From contig NZ_VJYD01000013.1 in NCBI RefSeq assembly GCF_007341385.1, positions 1 to 64,000 of the forward strand: DNA of 64,000 nucleotides. Reading direction: 5' to 3'. This DNA comes from Flavobacterium daemonense (lineage in GTDB: Bacteria > Bacteroidota > Bacteroidia > Flavobacteriales > Flavobacteriaceae). The notes under the pieces were generated by a model that saw nothing but the letters and a program-made list of their open reading frames with translations, ran no database searches and was not told where the DNA came from. Made by a program: the position numbers and the translations under genes. Each line of letters starts with the position of its first letter. The first letter of the stretch is position 1. Shown here one piece after another: positions 8,131 to 16,759 of the stretch.

Positions 8131-9150
8131 TTAATGCTTTAAATTTATTTGAACAGGCTGATCTCTATTACAGATAATTTCGCCATTTATATATTCCAAT
8201 TCTGCTACTTGAATAGAACTTCTTTTTGTTTCATAACTTTCGACTCCTTTGTTTTCTGGTGTTCTGCCGGGATGTGTGAAATAAAAAATATACGCTTTTC
8301 CATTATTCACAACTACATCAGGATGTCCACCAATCACTTTATCATCTTCGCCGGTTCCAGGCGTTTGCAGAATATTTTTTTCTTGGCGTTTCCAATTTAA
8401 AAAATCTTCTGAAGAATAAATATTCAAACCTCTCCAAGAATCTGTCACCATCCAGTTTTTACCTTTCCAATTAAAGACTTTTGGTCCTTCTCCTCTATCT
8501 TTTATGATTTTCGTTCCGCTGTCCGTCCAAGTGTACAAATCCTTGCTGTCGGCATAATAAATTGATTTTCCATCATTTTCATTATTATAAAACATTCTCC
8601 AAGTTCCGTTTGGCAATTGAAAAACCGAAGCATCGATACAACGTTCTGCAGCCAGTTTTAATTCTGATTCAAAATTCCAATCCATTAAATTCGTGCTCGT
8701 CAAATGAATAATCGAACGCGGATGATACCAGTCATTGAAAATTCCAGGAACAATGGTCAAATACATATGATATTTATTCTTGTATTTAATGACATCTGGC
8801 GCCCAATACGTTACATCTTTTAATTTATAATTGATATTACATGTATCCTTATACGTCCATTTTGCTCCGTCTTCAGAAGTGGCTACACCAATTTTTGTTC
8901 CATGCACCCAAGTTATACCTTTTGCTGTAGAATCTTTAGCACGGCGATTAGTGTAAAACATAAACCATTTTTTCTCTTTTTCATTCCAAACAATAGTTGG
9001 ATCAGCGGCTCCATCATAGATTGGATCGCGGAATAATGGTTTTGATGCAATATGTTTTTTATCTTTTTGAATGTCTTTTTGTGCTGTCATTGTTAGGCTG
9101 AACAATGAAGTTATTAGAATTGTAAAAAGATATTTTGGTTTAATTTTCAT
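8131..9150 (-). CDS. GH43/GH117-like exported glycosidase
   Basis: A 339-residue five-bladed propeller protein with a signal peptide (ends LTMTAQ). The start at 9150 is chosen because the longer in-frame reading from 9225 would translate a REP-like repeat. Key segments are YDGAADPTIVWNEKEKKWF (candidate catalytic base D), VTYWAPDVIKY, RCIDASVFQL (D modulating the acid) and RGEGPKVFNWKG (candidate acid E), the order expected of clan GH-F propellers. The nearest named families are GH43 and GH117, and the substrate is unknown. Position next to rhaM suggests it acts on a pectin side chain. Confidence 0.75.
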   Translation of the reverse strand: MKIKPKYLFTILITSLFSLTMTAQKDIQKDKKHIASKPLFRDPIYDGAADPTIVWNEKEKKWFMFYTNRRAKDSTAKGITWVHGTKIGVATSEDGAKWTYKDTCNINYKLKDVTYWAPDVIKYKNKYHMYLTIVPGIFNDWYHPRSIIHLTSTNLMDWNFESELKLAAERCIDASVFQLPNGTWRMFYNNENDGKSIYYADSKDLYTWTDSGTKIIKDRGEGPKVFNWKGKNWMVTDSWRGLNIYSSEDFLNWKRQEKNILQTPGTGEDDKVIGGHPDVVVNNGKAYIFYFTHPGRTPENKGVESYETKRSSIQVAELEYINGEIICNRDQPVQINLKH

Positions 9151-9167
9151 TTTGGTTTTGTTGTTTT

Positions 9168-9273
9168 TTTTGTCATTTCGACGAAGGAGAAATCGCACTC
9201 GGGATTCGACAAAGATTGGCGACATTCTATGCGGAGTTTCTAGTGTGATTTCTCCTCCGTCGAAATGACAAAC
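9168..9273. repeat. REP-like imperfect palindrome, copy 3
   Basis: The arms TTTGTCATTTCGACGAAGGA and TCCGTCGAAATGACAAA enclose CGACAAAGATTGGCGACATTC. It lies immediately upstream of the GH43-like start codon. A truncated half-copy (GGGATCGAAATGACAAAC) follows at about 9303-9343. Confidence 0.75.
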
Positions 9274-9353
9274 TGTACTTATTACTTTGTGTTAGTTACT
9301 CGTGAAGATTCCTCTCCCGAAGCCTCGGGATCGAAATGACAAACTATATGTAT

Positions 9354-10883
9354 TTAATTATTTTTCTTCTCATTTTCTATCCCCCAATCATCTGTCCTAA
9401 AAGGTGATGCAGGCAAATTTTCAGCATTGAATAAATTTGGTTCTGGAACTGCTTTCCATGCAAAACGAACGGCAATAGGTTCTTTTACATTTGGCGAAGA
9501 AACTACAATTGTTTTTTTATCGATTTTTGCCGTTGCCGGATAAAATACTTTGTCGTATCCTGCGATTTCAAATTCTTTTAAATCTTCATTGCTCTTTTTG
9601 AATCCGTTTGGAACATCGTCAAAAAATAATTGAATACGCTGCTTTTTGATTTCCATATGATTATACGTTGGTCCGGAATAAACTAATTTGCTTTCTCCAT
9701 ACGTTTTAGCTTTTGCAATTAAAGCCAAACGATAACCAACAGTCTGCTTGTCGATTGGATGAATATTTTCAGCATTTCCAATATCAGTTGTAACAACGAT
9801 TCCGCTATTCGGAATTACTTTTGAAGAAATTAACTGCGCTTCTCTTATGTAAGCATTTTGCCCTTTGTGAGGCGCAATTTGAACAAAATAAAACGGAAAA
9901 TCGCCTTGCTTCCATTCCTCTCTCCAACTTTTCACCATTGCAGGAAAAAGACTTCTGTACAAAAAGGCTTTTTCGGCATTGCTTTCTCCTTGGTACCAAA
10001 TCACACCTTTCATGGTATAATTAGTTACAGGATGGAGCATTGCATTGTACAAAACATAAGACGTTTTATTTTCTTCTTTTTTAGGTTTTTTAAGCTGCGT
10101 TTTCGAAATATCGTTATTATTTGCAAGCCTTTCTTTTGCTAAATCAGCGTAATAATTTTCTAATTTTTCCTGAAATAATTTTTCGTTTTTAGCATCTTGT
10201 TCCAAAATCGGCAGAAAATCTGGATTGCTTTCAAGAACCGTTTGTGAAGTCCAAGCTTCGGCTTTCGTTCCGCCCCAAGAAGTTGAAATTAATCCGATTG
10301 GCACTTTCAGATTTTGGTACAAATCTCTTCCGAAAAAATAAGCAACCGCAGAAAATGTTTTTATAGATGAAGAAGAGCATTCCGCCCATTTTCCTGTTAC
10401 ATCATCTAAAGGTTTTTGAGAAGCTTTCGTTTGAACAGTAAATAATCTTATTAATGGAAAATTGGCATTCTGGATTTCTTCTTCATAATTTTTTACTCCC
10501 GTTTTCCAAGTTCCATCTTCTTTTCCAACAGGAAAATACATATTCGATTGACCAGAACAAATCCATACTTCGCCAATCAAAACATTTTTAAGAATGATTT
10601 TATTTGACGCTTCAATCGCAATATCATATTGTTTTTCGCTTCCGACTGGTGTATTCACGGCTGTTCTCCAAGTACCATCAGGATTTGCAGTAATTTCAAC
10701 AGGATTATCTTGCCAACCTAATTGGATTTTTATTTTTTCGTTTGGAGAGGCCCATCCCCATAAATTCACTTTCGAATTTTGCTGTAAAACCATATTATCA
10801 CCAACCAAAGCTGGCAATTTTACTTGAGCACTGGCCGTCAGTCCAAATCCTAAAACAATGAATAGTAACAACAATTTCTTCAT
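9354..10883 (-). CDS. SGNH-type carbohydrate acetylesterase (sialate O-acetylesterase-like)
   Basis: A 509-residue exported protein (signal ends LTASAQ). An N-terminal beta-domain (about 22-105) precedes an SGNH hydrolase core. The catalytic Ser is in ICSGQSNMYFP, GVIWYQGESNA supplies a block characteristic of the family, and NIHPIDKQTVG holds the C-terminal His. The family removes O-acetyl groups from sugars; in a pectin locus the likely substrate is acetylated galacturonan or rhamnogalacturonan. ATG at 10883 is preferred to a GTG at 10892. It has its own promoter with a regulon-type direct repeat at 10921-10966, 38 nt upstream of the start. Confidence 0.85.
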   Translation of the reverse strand: MKKLLLLFIVLGFGLTASAQVKLPALVGDNMVLQQNSKVNLWGWASPNEKIKIQLGWQDNPVEITANPDGTWRTAVNTPVGSEKQYDIAIEASNKIILKNVLIGEVWICSGQSNMYFPVGKEDGTWKTGVKNYEEEIQNANFPLIRLFTVQTKASQKPLDDVTGKWAECSSSSIKTFSAVAYFFGRDLYQNLKVPIGLISTSWGGTKAEAWTSQTVLESNPDFLPILEQDAKNEKLFQEKLENYYADLAKERLANNNDISKTQLKKPKKEENKTSYVLYNAMLHPVTNYTMKGVIWYQGESNAEKAFLYRSLFPAMVKSWREEWKQGDFPFYFVQIAPHKGQNAYIREAQLISSKVIPNSGIVVTTDIGNAENIHPIDKQTVGYRLALIAKAKTYGESKLVYSGPTYNHMEIKKQRIQLFFDDVPNGFKKSNEDLKEFEIAGYDKVFYPATAKIDKKTIVVSSPNVKEPIAVRFAWKAVPEPNLFNAENLPASPFRTDDWGIENEKKNN

Positions 10884-10920
10884 ATAAATCACTCAGAATA
10901 TAATTTTAATACTAAAACTT

Positions 10921-10966
10921 TAAAGATAAAGCACTAAAACGATATCGGTATCCTGTGCTTCCCTGT
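10921..10966 (-). promoter_or_regulatory. Direct-repeat operator plus -7 box (site A), SGNH esterase promoter
   Basis: On the minus strand, ACAGGGAAGCACAGGAT (10950-10966) is a 10-bp-period direct repeat. Exactly 21 nt later comes TATCTTTA (10921-10928), a TAnnTTTR-type -7 box, 37 nt before the ATG. Geometry is identical to the four sister sites in this window. Confidence 0.7.
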
Positions 10967-10980
10967 TTTGCTGAAGATTT

Positions 10981-11021
10981 GCAAAAAACTAAAAAGGCAA
11001 CAACGAGAAGTTGCTGCCTTT
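10981..11021 (-). terminator. Rho-independent terminator between sites A and B
   Basis: On the minus strand, AAAGGCAGCAAC-TTCTC-GTTGTTGCCTTT forms a 12-bp stem with one G-T pair, followed by TTAGTTTTTT. It ends nothing annotated, because susD has its own terminator at 11143-11174. It therefore marks a separate short transcript. Confidence 0.75.
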
Positions 11022-11084
11022 GTAAAATCAAAACCACTTAATTTTACCATTACCATGTTAACGAAAACCAATATCCTTAAAATG
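10985..11084 (-). ncRNA. Candidate small RNA driven by site B
   Basis: The promoter at 11090-11135 should start RNA near 11084 on the minus strand, and the terminator at 10981-11021 would end it near 10985, giving about 100 nt. No convincing coding sequence fits: the one in-frame ATG at 11056 runs through the terminator and into operator A. PUL-linked small RNAs are known in Bacteroides. A leader or attenuator RNA for the downstream esterase is the alternative. This is inferred from promoter and terminator architecture only. Confidence 0.5.
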
Positions 11085-11089
11085 ATAAT

Positions 11090-11135
11090 CAAATTTAGCT
11101 ATTAAACAACTGAAAACTATCCTGTTGTACCCTGC
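11090..11135 (-). promoter_or_regulatory. Direct-repeat operator plus -7 box (site B)
   Basis: On the minus strand, GCAGGGTACAACAGGAT (11119-11135) is followed, after exactly 21 nt, by a perfect TAAATTTG -7 box (11090-11097). No gene starts within 200 nt downstream; the transcript would meet a terminator first. Confidence 0.7.
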
Positions 11136-11142
11136 TATTTGA

Positions 11143-11174
11143 TAAAAAAAACCGTCTCAAAAAATGAGACGGTT
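11143..11174 (-). terminator. Terminator of the first SusCD operon
   Basis: On the minus strand, AACCGTCTCA-TTTTTT-GAGACGGTT is followed by a run of T. It lies 33 nt after the susD stop. The hairpin closely resembles the one after the second susD (16705-16738). Confidence 0.85.
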
Positions 11175-11206
11175 CCTAACATAAAAAAACCAAAAATAAG
11201 TGTTTT

Positions 11207-13150
11207 TTAGTACCCTGGATTCTGCATTGCTGCTTTTTGTTCTGCAGTCAAAGGTTTTCCGCTTGCGTAAACTCCATCAAGGAATGTTTGTGGAATTGGG
11301 CGCAAATTGTGATATTCTTGAATATTTGGTGCTGCTTCAATATTATAAGCTTTTGCTCTAGCAACCAATGTTTTAGTCCTACTTAAATCTTCCCAACGGT
11401 GAAACTCTCCGCATAATTCTCTGGTACGCTCATTAAGCACTAAACATAACATTCTATCGTAATCACTGCCATAGCCTAATTTTGAAATCACAGCCATATC
11501 TTCTGCAGGTAATGCATTTATATTACTGATTGTCAAGTTTGTTGCCGTTGTTGCAACTGCAATATTATTTGACTCATAATAAGAGTTTTCAGGAATATAA
11601 GAAATTGGAATTCCTGCTTGCCCTGTAGTTGTATAAGCCGCTGAACCATCTGCGTAAGCAGCACGATTTTCACCCGCTTTGTAAGCAGCACGAGCACGAA
11701 CCGCATTAATATATGGCAATGCATCTGCATAAGTAGCACCACCCGCTTTTGCCAAACGAATTTTAGCTTCAGCTGCCATTAAGTACGTTTCTCCAGAACG
11801 TGCCAAAGTAACGTCACGAGATCCTTTAATGTTACTCAAATCGATTCTGTTTCCGTCCATATATTTGCTTAAAGATGGGAATCTAACATCGGCCATTAAA
11901 CCTACTTTGTCCGCAGCATACGCTACATAAACACTCGGAATTGTTTTTCCTGTTTTTGGATAAATGATGACATCTGTGTTTTTAGTTTTTGCAAAACGTG
12001 TGTCTGCTGCCGTATTTACAACATACATAATTCCTAAATCGCCATTTTTGTAAACAGCTCCTGATGCATTGTTGACAATACTTTTTGTTTGGAAACTTTT
12101 CCAGAAACGTGAATCATTTACATGATCAAAAGCATCATAAACAAAATAAGTTGGTGCTAAACGGCTAAAAGGTCTTCCACCGGCAAGGTTACGCTTCATT
12201 TGGGGCAATTGGTCGTAAGTTGAAAGGAAATATAAATGCTGCTGATTTCCTCCCGTTGTCAATGTACTAGCATTGAACTGCGCAGATAAAATCAACTCTG
12301 GAAGTTTTTCATTAGCTCCGTCAGCAGTTGTGTATGACCATAAATTGTCATAATTCGCTGCTAATGGGTGGTGCGAAATTACTTCATCAGACAAAGTAAC
12401 AACCTGTTGTAAATCGGCAGTTTTTGTCGTTCCGTTCCAGCTGTCGTTGATTTCGCTGGCACGAGTCAAATAAGCTTTTGCCAAATAATGCGCTGCAGCA
12501 TCTTTAGTGATTTTTGCAGGAGCTCCAGCATTTCCTAATAAATTATAAGCCTGAGTAAAATCTGCAATTACTTGATTTAAAACTTCTTGAGGCGAAGCTC
12601 TTGTAAATTCTAATTCAACTGTAGAACTTGTTTTTAATTTCAATGGAACAGCGCCATACTGGCTTACCAATTGTAGGTAACTGAAAGCTCTTAAAAAGTA
12701 ACCTTCACCTAAAGCCGTTTTTTTGATGGCGTCATTTGATGAAACAATATTTGTAGCCGATTCAATTAACTGATTGGCATTTCCAATTCCGATATACAAG
12801 TTATCCCAGTGTGTATTTGCTGCAACCGTATTCGCATTCGAAACGGTTACGAAAGCCTTAAAACCAGAAGAATACGAGTTCCAAATCCAGTTTGAAGGGT
12901 CACCTCCTGCGTGAAATTCATCCGTTCCAGATTCTGCTGAACAAAGCGGCACCTCTCCTTGAAATTCTGCCGCAAATACTTGATAATATGTTCCAACTGC
13001 CAAAGCCTGAATTCCGGCTTCTGTTTTATAATAATCTGAACTGTATGCTGTTGTCAACTCTTCGTCAAGAAAATCTTTGTTGCAAGAACTTCCTAGAGTC
13101 AATGCTGCAACAAGCATTAAGTTGATATATAGTTTTTTATAATTTTTCAT
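11207..13150 (-). CDS. SusD/RagB-family outer-membrane glycan-binding lipoprotein (pair 1)
   Basis: 647 residues with a lipoprotein signal (LTLGSSC, Cys23, followed by NKDFLDEE). It is an alpha-helical TPR-type SusD fold with the SusD-like N-terminal region (about 25-230) and a C-terminal RagB/SusD domain containing ERTRELCGEFHRWEDLSRT. SusD lipoproteins sit as the lid of a SusC transporter on the cell surface and bind oligosaccharides. The partner SusC gene lies 19 nt upstream. It is clearly homologous to SusD 2 at 16760, sharing the C-terminal RPIPQTFIDG-like motif and the AQKAA-QNPGY end, so the pair arose by duplication. The pectin oligomer bound cannot be read from the sequence. Confidence 0.95.
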   Translation of the reverse strand: MKNYKKLYINLMLVAALTLGSSCNKDFLDEELTTAYSSDYYKTEAGIQALAVGTYYQVFAAEFQGEVPLCSAESGTDEFHAGGDPSNWIWNSYSSGFKAFVTVSNANTVAANTHWDNLYIGIGNANQLIESATNIVSSNDAIKKTALGEGYFLRAFSYLQLVSQYGAVPLKLKTSSTVELEFTRASPQEVLNQVIADFTQAYNLLGNAGAPAKITKDAAAHYLAKAYLTRASEINDSWNGTTKTADLQQVVTLSDEVISHHPLAANYDNLWSYTTADGANEKLPELILSAQFNASTLTTGGNQQHLYFLSTYDQLPQMKRNLAGGRPFSRLAPTYFVYDAFDHVNDSRFWKSFQTKSIVNNASGAVYKNGDLGIMYVVNTAADTRFAKTKNTDVIIYPKTGKTIPSVYVAYAADKVGLMADVRFPSLSKYMDGNRIDLSNIKGSRDVTLARSGETYLMAAEAKIRLAKAGGATYADALPYINAVRARAAYKAGENRAAYADGSAAYTTTGQAGIPISYIPENSYYESNNIAVATTATNLTISNINALPAEDMAVISKLGYGSDYDRMLCLVLNERTRELCGEFHRWEDLSRTKTLVARAKAYNIEAAPNIQEYHNLRPIPQTFLDGVYASGKPLTAEQKAAMQNPGY

Positions 13151-13169
13151 AATGATATTTTTTAATTTT

Positions 13170-16100
13170 TTAGAATCCTACATTTAACCCTAAAGTTATT
13201 CCTCTATTTGAAGCCGTTGTCTGCGTATCCAAATCAGTCCATTTTACTTTTGTGAAAACCATACCTGGGTTGTTTACCTGACAGTACAATCTCAATTTAG
13301 AAAGTCCAAGGCTCTGTACTAATTCTTTATCGAAATGATATCCAAGAGAAATATTTCGCATTTTCAAAAATGAACCATTACGGTATCCTAAAATTGGATA
13401 ATATGGATCTCCTGTTCCTGCAGAATAAATTGGTTTTTGATATTCGGCATTTATGTTATTGTCATTATAGTAGTTAATTGATCTTTGGCTTCCTTTTGCT
13501 CCTTCATTTTCACCTAAAGTATCATATAAATAACCCATTTTTCCGTAAACAAAGAATGTAAATTCGAAATTTTTATAATTGAAAGTATTCGTCATACCTA
13601 CAATGTATTTTGGGTCTTTTGAACCAATAATCACACGGTCATTATTAGCATCAATTTTATAATCTCCGTTTTGGTCAACAGGTCTTGCATTACCAAAAGA
13701 GAAAATGTTTGAACCTGCAGCCGCATTGAATTTTGCCATTTCGGCAGCATCTTCAGGTTTCCAAATTCCGTTTGATTGGAAACCGTAAATTACGTTTTGA
13801 GAATTTCCAATGAATAAATTGTTGTTGATATCATCAAATTTACCATTTTGAAGCGAAACAATTTTATTTTGCTGATAAGAAGCACTAATATTCGTTGTCC
13901 ACTCAAAATCTTTTGATGTAACGTTTACTGTATTCAAAGTCAACTCGACACCATGACCTTCTGTTTCACCAACGTTTTGATACGTATCTTTTACCCCAAT
14001 AACTGTTGGTACACTGCTTTTTAACAATAAATCTGTAGTGTGGCTTGTGAAGTAATCCAACGCTCCAGAAACTCTATTGCTGAACAATGCGAAATCAAGA
14101 CCATAGTTGAATTGCGCTGTTTTTTCCCATCCTAAATCAACATTTCCTAAAGACGTATTATTTACAACACCAGATCCGTTAGGATAAACGATACCAACTA
14201 ATGGCGGTTGTGTTGCGTATGCAGGAACGGCAGCGTTTCCGGTAACACCATAACCAACTCTCATTTTTAATTGGTTGATCCAAGTAACATTTTCTAAGAA
14301 TTTTTCTTTGTTTATTGCCCACGCCGCAGAAGCACTCGGGAAAAATGCCCATCTGTTCTCAGCAGCTAATTGTGAAGCTCCGTCATAACGTCCAGAAGCT
14401 GTAAGCAAATATTTGTCATTATATGAATAGTTCACACGTCCCATGTAAGATAACAAACCTGTATCTGTCAAACCAGAAGAATATCCAGCAAGCGTAACAT
14501 TTGCAGGCGTTAAAGCATTCCATTTGTTTTCAGGATTTTTGATGTCATTTGCCGACATTGAACTGTTTTCATTATGGTATTCTGTTTGGCTCATTAACAA
14601 TGTTCCTCCAACAGTGTGCTTTCCGAATGTTTTATTATACAAAAGCAAGTTATCTAATGTGTAAGAAATTGTTTTTTCGTTTGCAAGAGAAGCAAAGCTA
14701 GTTCCTGAACGAATAGCCGATTTTCCATCTAAATAAACGCCATCACGGAATGAAGTAAGATCTGGACCAAAGTTGATGCGGTATTTCAATCCATCAAGTT
14801 TTGAAGAAAGTGCACCTAAATCAAACTGCGCATATAAACTACCAAAAGCACGCAAAGTCACACGCTGATCTTGAGATAATTTGTATTCATCAACAGGAGT
14901 TCTAATCGTTGAATCTCCACCCGGGCTGTCAATTCTGTTTCCGTTGCTGTCATAAGGAACTGCGTAAGGAAGGTTTGTACGAGCCGTTGCATAAATTCCT
15001 GTTGAACTTGTAACCGCAGTTCTTCCCACGTTTGATTGTCCGTATTCATTAATACCATAACTCGTATTAAGACTTACGCCCATTGCAAACCATTTAGTTG
15101 GTGTAATATCAATATTAGCAGTACCGCTGTAACGCACGTAACTTTGTCCGAATAAAGTTCCTGTATTGTCTAAATATCCAAAAGACCCGTAACCTTTCAT
15201 TTTTTCAGTTCCACCGCTAACGCCAATTGTATGCTGTTGCGTGATTCCTGTACGTGTTACAAATTTAGTCCAGTCTGTAGTTGCTACTTTAGAACCGTCC
15301 CAAGTTGTAGTCAGATTTCCGTTAGCATCTCTCCATCCTTTTTCGATATTTGCCCAAGCAGAAGGATCTGCAGAAGCCAAGAAAATCAACTTGTCATTGT
15401 CAATATTTGGCGCGTCTCCTTTAGGGAAAGCTGATGGGTTAGAGTAATATCTTCCCCAACGACGAAACTCGATATATTCTCCAGCTGTCATCATTGGTGC
15501 ATTTTCATGAATGGTTTCCGTCATTAACGAAGTATCATAGTTCAGCGTAAATTTTCCATTTTTACCTTTTTTAGTTGTTACAATGATAACCCCGTTTGCT
15601 CCACGCGAACCATAAATTGCAGTTGCAGAAGCATCCTTTAAAACGTCGATTGTTTCAATATCAGTTGGATTCAAGAAATCAAGACCACCAGAATTAGGAT
15701 CAACACTAATTTTTCCTGTAGTAGCATCTGTAACCAATCTTGAATTTAAAGGAATACCATCAACTACATAAAGCGGTGCATTTGAAGCCGAAATAGAACG
15801 AGCTCCACGAATTGTAATGCTTCCTACAGTTCCCGGACGTTCACTTGATCCAACATCAACACCGGCAGCCTTACCTTGCATCGCTTGTACAGCGTTTACA
15901 ACTGGTCTAGATGCAATCTCATCAGCATTTACACTCACAATCGAACCGGTAAGATCCTTTTTCTTTTTTGTACCGTAACCTACTACGACTACCTCCTCAA
16001 GAGAATTGTCTTCTTCTTTCAACACCACATTGTAAACATTTCCAGCGCCAACAGTAATTTCTTGTTTTTTAAAACCGATAAAACTGTAGACAAGAATGTT

Positions 16101-16307
16101 TCCAGGAGCCGCATTGATAGAGTAACTACCGTCAAGGTCTGTACTAACTCCATTTTGGCTTCCTTTGATCAGTACGTTGACACCCGGAACTGGCAATCCT
16201 GTAGCGTCTTTGATAGTACCTTTGACTACTTTGCTCTGCGCGTAACCAGATGCATGCAATAATGCTAGCATGGCTATCAACAGCAGCACACTCAATTTGT
16301 TTTTCAT
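13170..16307 (-). CDS. SusC/RagA-family TonB-dependent outer-membrane transporter (pair 1)
   Basis: 1045 residues: signal peptide (ends SGYAQ), a carboxypeptidase-regulatory-like beta domain (about 27-110), a TonB-box/plug region including EEVVVVGYGT and the SusC signature SATAIYGSRGANGVIIVTT (about 226-245), then a beta-barrel ending in the aromatic residue of GLNVGF. It imports oligosaccharides with TonB energy together with its SusD. It is transcribed from a promoter with operator C (16340-16385). The 29-nt leader before the ATG is identical to that of SusC 2. It lacks an N-terminal STN domain, so an ECF-sigma signalling role is not indicated. Confidence 0.96.
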   Translation of the reverse strand: MKNKLSVLLLIAMLALLHASGYAQSKVVKGTIKDATGLPVPGVNVLIKGSQNGVSTDLDGSYSINAAPGNILVYSFIGFKKQEITVGAGNVYNVVLKEEDNSLEEVVVVGYGTKKKKDLTGSIVSVNADEIASRPVVNAVQAMQGKAAGVDVGSSERPGTVGSITIRGARSISASNAPLYVVDGIPLNSRLVTDATTGKISVDPNSGGLDFLNPTDIETIDVLKDASATAIYGSRGANGVIIVTTKKGKNGKFTLNYDTSLMTETIHENAPMMTAGEYIEFRRWGRYYSNPSAFPKGDAPNIDNDKLIFLASADPSAWANIEKGWRDANGNLTTTWDGSKVATTDWTKFVTRTGITQQHTIGVSGGTEKMKGYGSFGYLDNTGTLFGQSYVRYSGTANIDITPTKWFAMGVSLNTSYGINEYGQSNVGRTAVTSSTGIYATARTNLPYAVPYDSNGNRIDSPGGDSTIRTPVDEYKLSQDQRVTLRAFGSLYAQFDLGALSSKLDGLKYRINFGPDLTSFRDGVYLDGKSAIRSGTSFASLANEKTISYTLDNLLLYNKTFGKHTVGGTLLMSQTEYHNENSSMSANDIKNPENKWNALTPANVTLAGYSSGLTDTGLLSYMGRVNYSYNDKYLLTASGRYDGASQLAAENRWAFFPSASAAWAINKEKFLENVTWINQLKMRVGYGVTGNAAVPAYATQPPLVGIVYPNGSGVVNNTSLGNVDLGWEKTAQFNYGLDFALFSNRVSGALDYFTSHTTDLLLKSSVPTVIGVKDTYQNVGETEGHGVELTLNTVNVTSKDFEWTTNISASYQQNKIVSLQNGKFDDINNNLFIGNSQNVIYGFQSNGIWKPEDAAEMAKFNAAAGSNIFSFGNARPVDQNGDYKIDANNDRVIIGSKDPKYIVGMTNTFNYKNFEFTFFVYGKMGYLYDTLGENEGAKGSQRSINYYNDNNINAEYQKPIYSAGTGDPYYPILGYRNGSFLKMRNISLGYHFDKELVQSLGLSKLRLYCQVNNPGMVFTKVKWTDLDTQTTASNRGITLGLNVGF

Positions 16308-16339
16308 AAAAGTTAAATTTGGTTAATTAATTAGTTACT

Positions 16340-16385
16340 CAAATTTATTTAGAAGTTAATTTCGTACTGTCCTGTAGTGTCCTGT
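16340..16385 (-). promoter_or_regulatory. Direct-repeat operator plus -7 box (site C), SusC 1 promoter
   Basis: On the minus strand, ACAGGACACTACAGGAC (16369-16385), a 21-nt gap, then TAAATTTG (16340-16347), 32 nt before the ATG. The operator covers the position where a -33 box would lie, the geometry expected for an activator. Confidence 0.8.
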
Positions 16386-16590
16386 AAAGCAATTTAGTAC
16401 CATTCTAATTTACAGAGTTTTACAGCATTTATTTAAGTTTTTTTTAACCATAAAAATGCTTCAAACCCTTGATTTTCAAAGGAAAACTAAGGAAAAAACC
16501 TCTAAATGAGAATATCCAAATCAAACAATATTTTTTTTTTGGATACCATAATTTTATTCAAAAATTTTTATCGAATAAAAATTAATATCC

Positions 16591-16609
16591 GAAAATTATG
16601 ATAATTTTC
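16591..16609. repeat. Perfect 19-bp palindrome GAAAATTATGATAATTTTC
   Basis: Two 9-bp arms around one base in the 452-nt gap between susD 2 and susC 1. Apart from this palindrome, the LacI-like site, site C and the terminator, I see nothing in this gap. Confidence 0.4.
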
Positions 16610-16618
16610 TCTAAAAAA

Positions 16619-16632
16619 TGTAATCGATTGTA
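16619..16632. promoter_or_regulatory. Possible LacI-type operator TGTAATCGATTGTA
   Basis: It matches the TGTAATCGATTACA operator at 12 of 14 positions but is 312 nt upstream of susC 1 and not next to any TAnnTTTG box, unlike the three convincing sites. It may be a remote site or chance. Confidence 0.3.
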
Positions 16633-16704
16633 TTTTTTTTTGAACAATATTTTTCCCTTAGTTTTTAAGTAACGATCTTTTACTATCAACTTAGGTCTAA
16701 AAGA

Positions 16705-16738
16705 CAAAAAAAGCCGCCTCAAAAATGAGACGGCTTTC
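16705..16738 (-). terminator. Terminator of the second SusCD operon
   Basis: On the minus strand, AAAGCCGTCTCA-TTTTT-GAGGCGGCTTT is followed by TTTTGTCTTTT. It lies 22 nt after the susD 2 stop. Confidence 0.85.
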
Positions 16739-16759
16739 AAAAACAAAAATAAAAAGGTA

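Noticed and set aside
9151..9225. N-terminal extension of the GH43-like protein (start at 9225)
   Set aside because: The extra residues translate a REP-like repeat; the signal peptide begins at 9150.
10934..11056. Reading frame of 40 codons starting at ATG 11056 on the minus strand, in the candidate small-RNA region
   Set aside because: It runs through the terminator hairpin and operator A, has no conserved-looking composition and would not fit inside the predicted transcript.
15876..16262. Open frame of 128 codons on the plus strand
   Set aside because: It is antisense to the conserved N-terminal region of SusC 1 and reads like a reversed shadow.
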